In this document: in pieces, positions 1 through 5,843 of the stretch
Numbering within the stretch: the stretch's first letter is position 1
How the letters are laid out: the number at the start of each line of letters is the position of its first letter
NCBI GenBank assembly: GCA_945889545.1
Contig: CAMDCC010000074.1
Coordinates: 1 to 10,824, forward strand
Source: Bifidobacterium breve
GTDB taxonomy: Bacteria; Actinomycetota; Acidimicrobiia; IMCC26256; PALSA-555
Length of the DNA stretch: 10,824 bases
Direction: 5' to 3'
Position numbers and translations under genes: made by a program
Notes under the pieces: model-generated
What the model saw: only the letters and a program-made list of their open reading frames with translations
Database searches by the model: none
Told to the model about the DNA's origin: nothing

Positions 1-1
1 G

Positions 2-292
2 ATCCGCGTCAGCGTGGCCGAGGCGATCGTCGCAGTGCTGGAACGGGTGCCCGCAGGCCGTACGGTGCAGTTCCGAGACCTGGGCTCCGCGGCCGACACG
101 AAGCTCGATGTCATCGTGCGCTTCTTGGCCGTGCTGGAGCTCTACAAGCAAGGATTGATTGACATCGAGCAGATCGAGAACTTCGGAACGCTCACGTTGC
201 GCCGACTCGTGTCGGGCGAGATCGCGCTCGACGAAGCGAGTGTCGCCGACTGGGACGAGCCCGCAGCCCCGACGAGCGGGCAGCGAGCATGA
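2..292 (+). CDS. scpA: ScpA, segregation and condensation protein A (C-terminal part)
   Basis: The gene enters from the left edge, and 96 residues are visible before the TGA. ScpA is the kleisin subunit of the SMC-ScpA-ScpB complex that condenses and segregates the chromosome; its C-terminal winged helix binds the SMC head domain. The visible part fits that winged helix: a helix (VAEAIVAVLERVP), then the run FLAVLELYKQGLIDIEQ followed by FGTLTLRR, which resembles the usual FLALLEL-KQG-x-EQ...FG-I-RR ending of the family. A short acidic, Ala/Pro-rich tail follows. The stop overlaps the scpB start as ATGA, the classic scpAB arrangement, which strongly supports the identification. An internal GTG at position 14 is not the true start, because the frame is open to the window edge. 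Confidence 0.88.
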   Translation: MRVSVAEAIVAVLERVPAGRTVQFRDLGSAADTKLDVIVRFLAVLELYKQGLIDIEQIENFGTLTLRRLVSGEIALDEASVADWDEPAAPTSGQRA

Positions 293-972
293 ACGCAGAA
301 GGCTTCTCCAACGACGACTTCTCCAAGGAAGGCTTCTCCAAGGACGAGCATGGCGCGACGGAAGATCGGCGCGCGATCGAGGCAGTTGTGCTCGCCGCGA
401 CCGAACCGGTGGAACCTCGCTTCCTCGCGGAGCTCGTCGAGTTGCCGGTCGCTCGGGTGGAGGAGCTCTGTGCGGACCTCGCTCGCGAGTATGAGGAGAC
501 CCAGCGCGGCTTCGTGCTCGCGCGCGTCGCCGGCGGCTACCGGTACCAGACCCACCCGGATCTCGCGGGCTATGTCGAACGGTTTGTCATCGAAGGCCAG
601 CACGTGCGCTTGTCGGGACCATCACTCGAGACCTTGGCGATCGTGGCGTACAAGCAGCCGATCTCTCGTGGTCACATCTCGGCGATTCGCGGCGTCAATG
701 TGGAGACGACACTCAACACGCTCGTGGCCCGCGGGTACATCGAGGAAGTGAGCCGCGACCCCGGACCCGGCCTCGCGGTGATGTACGGGACGACCTCGAT
801 GTTTCTCGAGCGCTTGGGCATCAACTCGCTCGACGATCTGCCACCACTCGGCGACTTCGTGCCCGACCCAAGCATCGTCGAGGCACTCGAGCGGGGGTTG
901 CGACTGTCGAGCAACCCGGAGCTCGACATCGAGACCGAGGTCGACGGGGACAACAGCGATCCTGAACTTTGA
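289..972 (+). CDS. scpB: ScpB, segregation and condensation protein B
   Basis: This 227-residue protein is the winged-helix partner that dimerises on ScpA in the SMC condensin complex. The family core starts near residue 27 (RRAIEAVVLAATEPV), with the first winged helix to about 105. The second carries the ScpB signature SLETLAIVAYKQPISR (112-127), IRGVNV (133-138) and YGTTSMFLERLGINSLDDLP (166-185). The ATG at 289 overlaps the scpA stop by four bases. An in-frame GTG at 388 would remove the first helix, so 289 is preferred. The oddity is a 26-residue N-terminal extension ahead of the family core, containing three five-residue repeats (FSNDD, FSKEG, FSKDE at residues 6-20). The C-terminal tail is acidic (residues about 206-227). 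Identity is firm; whether the extension has a role is unknown. Confidence 0.95.
   Translation: MNAEGFSNDDFSKEGFSKDEHGATEDRRAIEAVVLAATEPVEPRFLAELVELPVARVEELCADLAREYEETQRGFVLARVAGGYRYQTHPDLAGYVERFVIEGQHVRLSGPSLETLAIVAYKQPISRGHISAIRGVNVETTLNTLVARGYIEEVSRDPGPGLAVMYGTTSMFLERLGINSLDDLPPLGDFVPDPSIVEALERGLRLSSNPELDIETEVDGDNSDPEL
304..348 (+). repeat. Three 15-base in-frame tandem repeats in scpB
   Basis: Three consecutive 15-base units (304-318, 319-333, 334-348) each begin TTCTCCAA and code for FSNDD, FSKEG and FSKDE. The repeat is in phase with the reading frame, so unit gain or loss would only lengthen or shorten the acidic N-terminal arm of ScpB. It lies outside the conserved winged-helix fold. 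Confidence 0.8.
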
Positions 973-1706
973 GTGAGCCCGAGCGCCTCCAGAAGGTCCT
1001 TGCCCGTGAGGGGCTCGGCTCGCGCCGGGTGTGTGACGATCTGATTGCTGCGGGCAGGGTCACGGTCGACGGCACCACCGCCGTGCTCGGCCAACGGGTC
1101 GATCCCGACACGGCTCGCATCGCCGTCGACGGCACGCCGGTGACGACGCGCGCCGGCATCGTCTACTACCTCCTCAACAAGCCGACGCGGGTCGTCACCA
1201 CTGCGGATGATCCCGAAGGACGGCCCACCGTCGTCGATCTCGTGCCGAGCGAACCGCGCGTCTTCCCCGTCGGACGGCTTGATTACGACACTGAGGGTCT
1301 CCTCGTGCTCACGAATGATGGTGACCTGGCTCAGGTGCTGACCCACCCAAGTCACGGCGTGGACAAGACGTACCTCGCGGAAGTCGACGGCAAGCCGACG
1401 CCGGCGACGGTTCGCGCGCTCAGTGCGGGTGTCGAGCTCGACGACGGACTGACCGCGCCAGCGAAGGTGCGAATCGTGCAGCAGCACGGGGAGCGCGCCG
1501 CGCTCGAGCTCACCATCCACGAAGGGAGGAACCGGCAGGTTCGCAGGATGTGCGAAGCCGTCGGCCACCCCGTCCGGCGGCTGGTGCGCACTCGGATCGG
1601 GCCGGTCCGCGACGAGCACCTCGCGCCCGGCGACTGGCGACTCCTGAAGCCTGCCGAGGTGCGGTCGCTCTACGACGCCGCGCGATCGGTAGCCTCGGGG
1701 CCGTGA
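969..1706 (+). CDS. rluB: RluB/RsuA-family rRNA pseudouridine synthase
   Basis: This 245-residue enzyme isomerises a specific uridine in rRNA to pseudouridine. An S4 RNA-binding domain (about residues 5-50, ERLQKVLAREGLGSRR...LIAAGRVTVDG) precedes the catalytic domain. The family motif GRLDYDTEGLLVLTNDG (102-118) supplies the catalytic aspartate, D105. The closing motif EGRNRQVRRMCEAVGHPVRR (185-204) is typical of the RsuA/RluB/RluE/RluF group. Linkage to scpAB is common in Gram-positive bacteria and favours the RluB-like member, but the exact target uridine cannot be read from sequence. The start is TTG at 969, overlapping the scpB stop by four bases as TTGA; a nearby GTG at 973 is out of frame. 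No strong Shine-Dalgarno sequence is seen, so coupling to scpB translation is likely. Confidence 0.93.
   Translation: MSEPERLQKVLAREGLGSRRVCDDLIAAGRVTVDGTTAVLGQRVDPDTARIAVDGTPVTTRAGIVYYLLNKPTRVVTTADDPEGRPTVVDLVPSEPRVFPVGRLDYDTEGLLVLTNDGDLAQVLTHPSHGVDKTYLAEVDGKPTPATVRALSAGVELDDGLTAPAKVRIVQQHGERAALELTIHEGRNRQVRRMCEAVGHPVRRLVRTRIGPVRDEHLAPGDWRLLKPAEVRSLYDAARSVASGP
1690..1695 (+). promoter_or_regulatory. Candidate internal -10 element for aroH
   Basis: TAGCCT lies in the last codons of rluB, seven bases before the GTG of aroH. This is near the spacing expected for a leaderless actinobacterial promoter (TAnnnT about six bases from the start). No good -35 is visible. It could give the aro genes expression independent of scpAB-rluB, but a chance match in coding DNA is quite possible. 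Confidence 0.3.
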
Positions 1707-2065
1707 AGTTGCGCGCGATTCGTGGTGCCATCACCTGCGACGAGGACACGAAGGCCGAGATCCACGCCAAGACGACTCGACTCCTCGAAGAGCTGCTCGC
1801 TCGTAACGAAGTCGACCACGAAGACCTCGTGAGCATCCTGTTCACGGCAACCGACGACCTCACCGCCGACTTCCCCGCGGTCGCGGCACGCTCAATCGGG
1901 CTGGGTGACGTCCCGCTCTTGTGTGCTCGCGAGCTGGCGATTCCACACGGCATGCCCAGCGTGGTGCGTGTTCTTGTCCACTGCTACACGCCGAAGGCCC
2001 GAGCGGAGCTCCATCACGTGTACCTCGAAGGGGCTCGCGCCCTGCGCGACGACCTGCCCGAGTGA
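1703..2065 (+). CDS. aroH: Chorismate mutase, AroH type
   Basis: This 120-residue protein converts chorismate to prephenate, the entry step to phenylalanine and tyrosine. It matches the small trimeric AroH fold of Bacillus subtilis (127 residues). Residues known for catalysis there are recognisable: R7 in MKLRAIRGA, F57 and R63 in TADFPAVAAR, C74, E77, R89 in VVRVLVH and Y107 in HHVYLEGA. The position of B. subtilis Lys60 is valine here. The start is GTG at 1703, overlapping the rluB stop as GTGA. The frame stays open upstream, but the homology begins exactly at MKLRAIRG. It sits directly before aroA, so the step before chorismate (EPSP) and the step after it are encoded together. Confidence 0.93.
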   Translation: MKLRAIRGAITCDEDTKAEIHAKTTRLLEELLARNEVDHEDLVSILFTATDDLTADFPAVAARSIGLGDVPLLCARELAIPHGMPSVVRVLVHCYTPKARAELHHVYLEGARALRDDLPE

Positions 2066-2098
2066 TTCGGCCCGAGTGATTTGGCCCGAGTGATTCGA
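2057..2098 (+). repeat. Three 14-base tandem repeats across the aroH stop codon
   Basis: Units CCCGAGTGATTCGG (2057-2070), CCCGAGTGATTTGG (2071-2084) and CCCGAGTGATTCGA (2085-2098) differ at only one or two bases. The first contains the last two sense codons and the TGA of aroH; the others lie in the aroH-aroA gap. Because the unit is 14 bases, the three TGAs (2063, 2077, 2091) fall in the three different forward frames. Confidence 0.85.
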
Positions 2099-2121
2099 GC
2101 CGTCCCCGCACGCCACGCCCG

Positions 2122-3426
2122 ATGACAGCTTCGCGCGAGTTCGTGGTCGTCGGCGCGCGGCCGCTCCGAGGCCGCGTGCGCATTCCCGGCGACAAGGGGA
2201 TCTCGCATCGTGCGCTCATCGCCGCGGCGCTCGCAGACGGTGTGAGCACGATCACCCACCTCGGTCCCGGCGACGATGTTGTACGAACCCGTGATGCGTT
2301 CGTCGCGTTGGGTGTCGACGTGAAGGTCGAGGCTGATGCACTGACGGTCACAGGCCGCGGCATCGATGCGATGAAGGCGCCAGCGAGCGACATTGACTGC
2401 GGGAACTCGGGTACGACCATGCGGATGCTCGCGGGCCTCCTCGTGGGTCGGCCGTTCCCGAGCGTGCTTACCGGCGATGCGTCCTTGTCGCAGCGGCCCA
2501 TGCAACGAGTGATTGCTCCATTGCGCGCACTCGGCGCCGGTATCGACGGCAGTGGCGACCCGAGCCGAGATGGTTCTGTGGCCCCACTCTCGATCCGAGG
2601 CGAGTCCCTGGTCGGCACGCGGGTGGAGCTCGAGGTCGCGAGCGGTCAGGTGAAGACTGCCCTGGTGCTCGCGGGGCTCCAAGCCAGCGGCACGACTGAG
2701 ATCGTGGAGCCTGCTGCGAGCCGAGATCACACGGAGCGGTTGTTCACCGCGCTTGGTGCACCGATCGAGCGCATCGACGATCGGACCACGCGTGTGAGCG
2801 TGGGGACGCTACGACCCTTCACGATCGATGTTCCCGGCGATCCGTCGTCAGCGGCCTTCTTCGTGGTCGCGGCAACGGTGACGCCTGGTTCCGAGCTCCT
2901 GATCGAGGACGTGCTGCTCAACCCCGGCCGGCTCGCGTTCGTCGACGTGCTTCGAGCAATGGGAGCCGACATCTCAGTGGTGTCACACGGTGAACACCTC
3001 GGCGAGCCCGTCGGAAGCATCGGGGTGCGCGCGGCCGGACTGCACGCCACGAGCTTCGAGTGCAGCGAGCCGATCATCGACGAAGTGCCGGCGCTCGCCG
3101 TTGCCGCGGCCTTTGCCAATGGCTCGACCGAGATCACGAATGCCGGAGAGCTCCGGGTGAAGGAGAGCAACCGGATCGCCACAATCGAGCAGGAGCTCGC
3201 GAAGTTTGGGGTGGTCGTGGATGCAGCCGCCGACGGGCTTGTGGTGCACGGAGGTCACCCACATGCGGCTACGTGCACGAGCCATGGCGATCACCGCATC
3301 GCAATGGCGACCGCGGTTCTCGCCAACGCGCTGGCCGGCGAGAGTCGCATTCAAGAATGGGAGAGCGTCGCCGTCTCATATCCCGAGTTCGCGCAGGATC
3401 TCGACCGGCTCGCGGCGGCGAAATGA
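2122..3426 (+). CDS. aroA: 3-phosphoshikimate 1-carboxyvinyltransferase (EPSP synthase)
   Basis: This 434-residue enzyme transfers the enolpyruvyl group of phosphoenolpyruvate to shikimate-3-phosphate, the sixth shikimate-pathway step and the target of glyphosate. Both halves of the inside-out barrel are present. Motifs in order are GDKGISHRAL (23-32), GNSGTTMRMLAG (94-105), SLSQRPM (121-127), SGQVKTAL (174-181), PGDPSSAAFF (238-247), DEVPALAVAA (320-329), KESNR (347-351) and HGDHRIAMA (388-396). The catalytic Asp is D320. The glycine equivalent to E. coli Gly96 is kept, while the serine after the first lysine is replaced by glycine (K25-G26). The ATG at 2122 follows the 14-base repeats by 23 bases with no clear Shine-Dalgarno sequence. 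cmk begins ten bases after the stop, an aroA-cmk pairing common in bacteria. Confidence 0.96.
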   Translation: MTASREFVVVGARPLRGRVRIPGDKGISHRALIAAALADGVSTITHLGPGDDVVRTRDAFVALGVDVKVEADALTVTGRGIDAMKAPASDIDCGNSGTTMRMLAGLLVGRPFPSVLTGDASLSQRPMQRVIAPLRALGAGIDGSGDPSRDGSVAPLSIRGESLVGTRVELEVASGQVKTALVLAGLQASGTTEIVEPAASRDHTERLFTALGAPIERIDDRTTRVSVGTLRPFTIDVPGDPSSAAFFVVAATVTPGSELLIEDVLLNPGRLAFVDVLRAMGADISVVSHGEHLGEPVGSIGVRAAGLHATSFECSEPIIDEVPALAVAAAFANGSTEITNAGELRVKESNRIATIEQELAKFGVVVDAAADGLVVHGGHPHAATCTSHGDHRIAMATAVLANALAGESRIQEWESVAVSYPEFAQDLDRLAAAK

Positions 3427-3436
3427 CGGGTTCGCC

Positions 3437-4102
3437 GTGAGCATTGTGGTCGCCATCGACGGACCTTCCGGGTCGGGCAAGTCCACGGTGGCTCGCGGCG
3501 TGGCCGACGCCTTGGGTCTGGACGTTCTCGATACAGGGGCGATGTATCGGGCCATCACACAGGCGGTGCTCGCGCGAGGAGCGGATCCTCATGACGCAGC
3601 TGCATGCGCACAGATTGCGCGCGAAGTCGCGGTCGATGTAGGTGAGCGTGTGTTACTCGATGGGATCGACGTCACCAGCGCGATTCGCGGTCCAGAGGTG
3701 ACGGGCGCGGTCTCGACAGTGTCGGCCCACTCCGAGGTCCGCTCAGTACTCGTCGACCGGCAGCGAGCCTGGGTAGACCAGCGCGGCGGCGGAGTGGTGG
3801 AAGGGCGCGACATCGGCACCGTCGTGTTCCCTCAAGCGACCGTCAAGGTGTTCCTCACCGCGTCAGGCGATGAGCGGGCCCGCCGGCGTCAGCGAGACGA
3901 GCAAGAGGCGCAGCGCGAAGTGGAAGTGGATGAGGTACGGGACGACCTGGCTCGGCGGGACCACCTCGACAGCAGTCGGGAGGCCTCGCCGTTGCGCGCG
4001 GCTCCTGATGCCGAGTCCATCGACACCACGGGGCGTTCCGCCACCGAGGTGATCGACCACGTCGTGCAGCGCGTCCGAGCGGCGGTCGCGGAGGCGGGCT
4101 GA
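3437..4102 (+). CDS. cmk: Cytidylate kinase
   Basis: This 221-residue kinase phosphorylates CMP and dCMP with ATP, recycling cytidine nucleotides for RNA, DNA and CDP-lipid synthesis. The P-loop GPSGSGKST (9-17) comes first. It is followed by LDTGAMYRA (31-39), the nucleotide-binding segment DVTSAIRGPEV (78-88), VEGRDIGTVVFP (121-132), KVFLTAS (137-143) and the lid/arginine motif RRDHLDSSRE (173-182). Length and motif order are normal for type I Cmk. The GTG at 3437 puts the P-loop at the usual distance from the N-terminus; the frame is open further upstream, but only as aroA shadow. Its last base is shared with the start of plsC (TGATG). Confidence 0.95.
   Translation: MSIVVAIDGPSGSGKSTVARGVADALGLDVLDTGAMYRAITQAVLARGADPHDAAACAQIAREVAVDVGERVLLDGIDVTSAIRGPEVTGAVSTVSAHSEVRSVLVDRQRAWVDQRGGGVVEGRDIGTVVFPQATVKVFLTASGDERARRRQRDEQEAQREVEVDEVRDDLARRDHLDSSREASPLRAAPDAESIDTTGRSATEVIDHVVQRVRAAVAEAG
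4090..4094 (+). promoter_or_regulatory. Shine-Dalgarno site for plsC
   Basis: GGAGG ends seven bases before the ATG at 4102. It is the clearest ribosome binding site in the left-hand operon, where most other starts rely on overlap with the upstream stop. It supports 4102 as the plsC start. Confidence 0.6.
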
Positions 4103-4761
4103 TGTTCTACCGGGTGTTCCGAGCGTTCGTGCTCTCGATCTTCAAGGTCATGTTCCGCGTCCGAGTGTTCGGCTACGAGAATGTGCCGCCGAAGGGCGTG
4201 TACATCGTCGCCCCCTCACACCGATCGATCCTCGACATCCCGTTCGCGGCATACATCACGCGTCGTCGCATCCGCTTCATGGCGAAGCAAGAGCTGTTCA
4301 CCACATGGATCGGACGCAAGTTCTTCAATGCGCTCGCAGCGATCCCGGTGAATCGCGAGTCCACCGACCGTTCCGCGCTCCGCGCGGCGCAGGCCGCACT
4401 CAAAGCCGGCGAGCCCGTCGGCGTGTTCCCTGAAGGAACCCGCAACGCTGGCGCAGTGCTCGGCGATATGCACGATGGCGCGGCGTATTTGGCACTCAAG
4501 CTCGGGGTGCCGATCGTCCCCGTCGGCATCGGGGGCAGCGAGGAGATCATGGCGCCGGGCAAACTCCTACCGCGCATCAAGCGGGTGGTGGTGGTCATCG
4601 GCGCACCAATCCCGCCGCCCGACTGGTCACAGGGCGCACGTCGTCGCGCTGATATCAGTCAGCTCACCCAAGCGTTGCGCGTGCAGCTCCAAGAGTGCTT
4701 CGACGATGCGCGCGCCAAGGTCGGTTCATCAGCTCCCGCTGAGGTGCGCCAAAGCGGCTGA
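4102..4761 (+). CDS. plsC: 1-acyl-sn-glycerol-3-phosphate acyltransferase (PlsC family)
   Basis: This 219-residue membrane-associated acyltransferase is predicted to acylate lysophosphatidic acid to phosphatidic acid in phospholipid synthesis. The four family blocks are visible: the catalytic HX4D motif at H40-D45 (SHRSILD), AIPVNRES (80-87) with the block II arginine R85, FPEGTRN (109-115) for glycerol-phosphate binding, and VPIVPVGI (137-144). The first 20 residues are hydrophobic and basic and could form an interfacial helix. cmk-plsC pairs, and cmk-plsC fusions in some actinobacteria, are known. The true acyl-acceptor is not certain from sequence, since other lysophospholipid acyltransferases share these motifs. 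The 3' end overlaps the convergent ispH by 33 bases. Confidence 0.88.
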   Translation: MFYRVFRAFVLSIFKVMFRVRVFGYENVPPKGVYIVAPSHRSILDIPFAAYITRRRIRFMAKQELFTTWIGRKFFNALAAIPVNRESTDRSALRAAQAALKAGEPVGVFPEGTRNAGAVLGDMHDGAAYLALKLGVPIVPVGIGGSEEIMAPGKLLPRIKRVVVVIGAPIPPPDWSQGARRRADISQLTQALRVQLQECFDDARAKVGSSAPAEVRQSG

Positions 4762-5799
4762 CGCATCGACGCTGCGATCTTCGACGAATGGGCCTCCGCC
4801 AGCACGAGCCTGCTGAGGGTCACCCGCCAGCATCAAAGCCGCGAGCGCGTCAACCATCGGCACGAGCTCGCGGAGCTCACGCGGGGGAGGGAAGTACTCG
4901 TCTTCGTCGGTCACGAAGACGGGCTCGACGCCATCGCTCGGGTTCAGCTTGTCGACAACGGCGCGGACGACGTCTTCGGGTGCGCTCGCGCCGGCAGTCA
5001 CACCAACGATCCGGGCATCGCCAAGCGCCGACAGGTCGAGCTCGTCAGGCCCATCGATCCGCAGCACGTGATCGCAGCCAGCCTCGCGGGCGACCTGGGC
5101 CAATGCGATCGTGTTCGACGAGTTCGAACTTCCGATGACCACGACGGCATCGGCCGCATTCGCGATGGCGCGCAGCGCGGCTTGTCGGTTCGTGGTCGCG
5201 AAGCAGAGGTCGTTGCGAGTTGCCGTCCAGAGGTCGGGGAAGGTCTCGCGAGCGTCGTTCATGATCCCCTCCCAGTCGTGGAGGGCGAGCGTCGTCTGGG
5301 CCAGCAATGCGACCCGAGTTGGATCCGGGACCGATTGCACCACCGCACCAAGATCGTCGGGCCGTTCGACGAGCCGGATGCTCTCCGGTGCGACGGCAAG
5401 CGTCCCCACGGCCTCGTCGTGACCAGCATGACCGACGTAGAGGATCGTGTAGCCCTTGCCCGCACGGACCTTGGCTTCGTGATGCACCTTCGTGACGAGT
5501 GGGCACACGGCGTTCACCACGAAGCGGTTGCCCGATCTCGCTTCCTCGACCACTTCGGGCGCAGAACCGTGGGCCGAGAGCATCAACGGCACGCCGGACG
5601 GCACCGAAGCCACGTCGTCGACAAAGACCACCCCCAGCTGGCGAAATCGGTCGACGACGAGCCGATTGTGGACGATCTCGTGGTAGCAGTACACAGGCGG
5701 CTCGAAGACGCGCACCATCCAGGCGAGCGCCTTGATGGCCATCTCAACGCCGGCACAGAATCCGCGCGGTTCGGCAAGCAAGACGCGTTCAACGGCCAT
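4729..5799 (-). CDS. ispH: 4-hydroxy-3-methylbut-2-enyl diphosphate reductase (IspH/LytB)
   Basis: This 356-residue iron-sulfur enzyme makes IPP and DMAPP from HMBPP, the last step of the MEP isoprenoid pathway. The three cluster cysteines are present: C15 in EPRGFCAGV, C99 in NAVCPLVTKVH and C199 in DLCFATTNRQ. Substrate residues also match: H44 (EIVHN), H77 (SAHGSAPE), H127 and the proton-relay E129 (GHDEAVGT), T169/T170 and the SSN triplet at 224-226. The usual DATCP or DAVCP reads NAVCP here. ATG at 5799 is chosen because MAVERVLLAEPRGFC matches the family start; an in-frame ATG at 5856 would overlap the divergent DUF512 gene. A C-terminal tail of about 25 residues beyond the catalytic fold is Ala/Gly-rich. 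Confidence 0.95.
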   Translation of the reverse strand: MAVERVLLAEPRGFCAGVEMAIKALAWMVRVFEPPVYCYHEIVHNRLVVDRFRQLGVVFVDDVASVPSGVPLMLSAHGSAPEVVEEARSGNRFVVNAVCPLVTKVHHEAKVRAGKGYTILYVGHAGHDEAVGTLAVAPESIRLVERPDDLGAVVQSVPDPTRVALLAQTTLALHDWEGIMNDARETFPDLWTATRNDLCFATTNRQAALRAIANAADAVVVIGSSNSSNTIALAQVAREAGCDHVLRIDGPDELDLSALGDARIVGVTAGASAPEDVVRAVVDKLNPSDGVEPVFVTDEDEYFPPPRELRELVPMVDALAALMLAGDPQQARAGGGPFVEDRSVDASAALAHLSGS

Positions 5800-5805
5800 G
5801 GTTCG

Positions 5806-5811
5806 AGGGTA
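5806..5811 (-). promoter_or_regulatory. Putative leaderless -10 element of ispH
   Basis: On the minus strand TACCCT is followed by exactly six bases and the ispH ATG. With transcription starting at the A of ATG, the hexamer covers -12 to -7, the standard -10 position, so the mRNA would be leaderless. No convincing -35 is seen, and there is no Shine-Dalgarno sequence in the six bases. Confidence 0.5.
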
Positions 5812-5831
5812 CTTCTGGCTTCCTGGCCCCG

Positions 5832-5837
5832 TAGACT
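5832..5837 (+). promoter_or_regulatory. Putative leaderless -10 element of the DUF512 gene
   Basis: TAGACT is followed by exactly six bases and the ATG at 5844, the mirror image of the ispH arrangement 20 bases to the left. It predicts a leaderless DUF512-der transcript. The -35 region would overlap the opposing -10 and matches no strong consensus. Confidence 0.5.
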
Positions 5838-5843
5838 CGCCGT

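Noticed and set aside
672..1619. 315-residue minus-strand open frame opposite scpB/rluB
   Set aside because: It spans two conserved genes on the other strand and has no domain or start context. This is a stop-poor high-GC shadow.
2399..2430. Possible glyphosate-tolerant (class II) AroA
   Set aside because: The GNSGTTMRML motif keeps the glycine equivalent to E. coli Gly96, not the alanine of tolerant CP4-type enzymes, so tolerance cannot be claimed from sequence.
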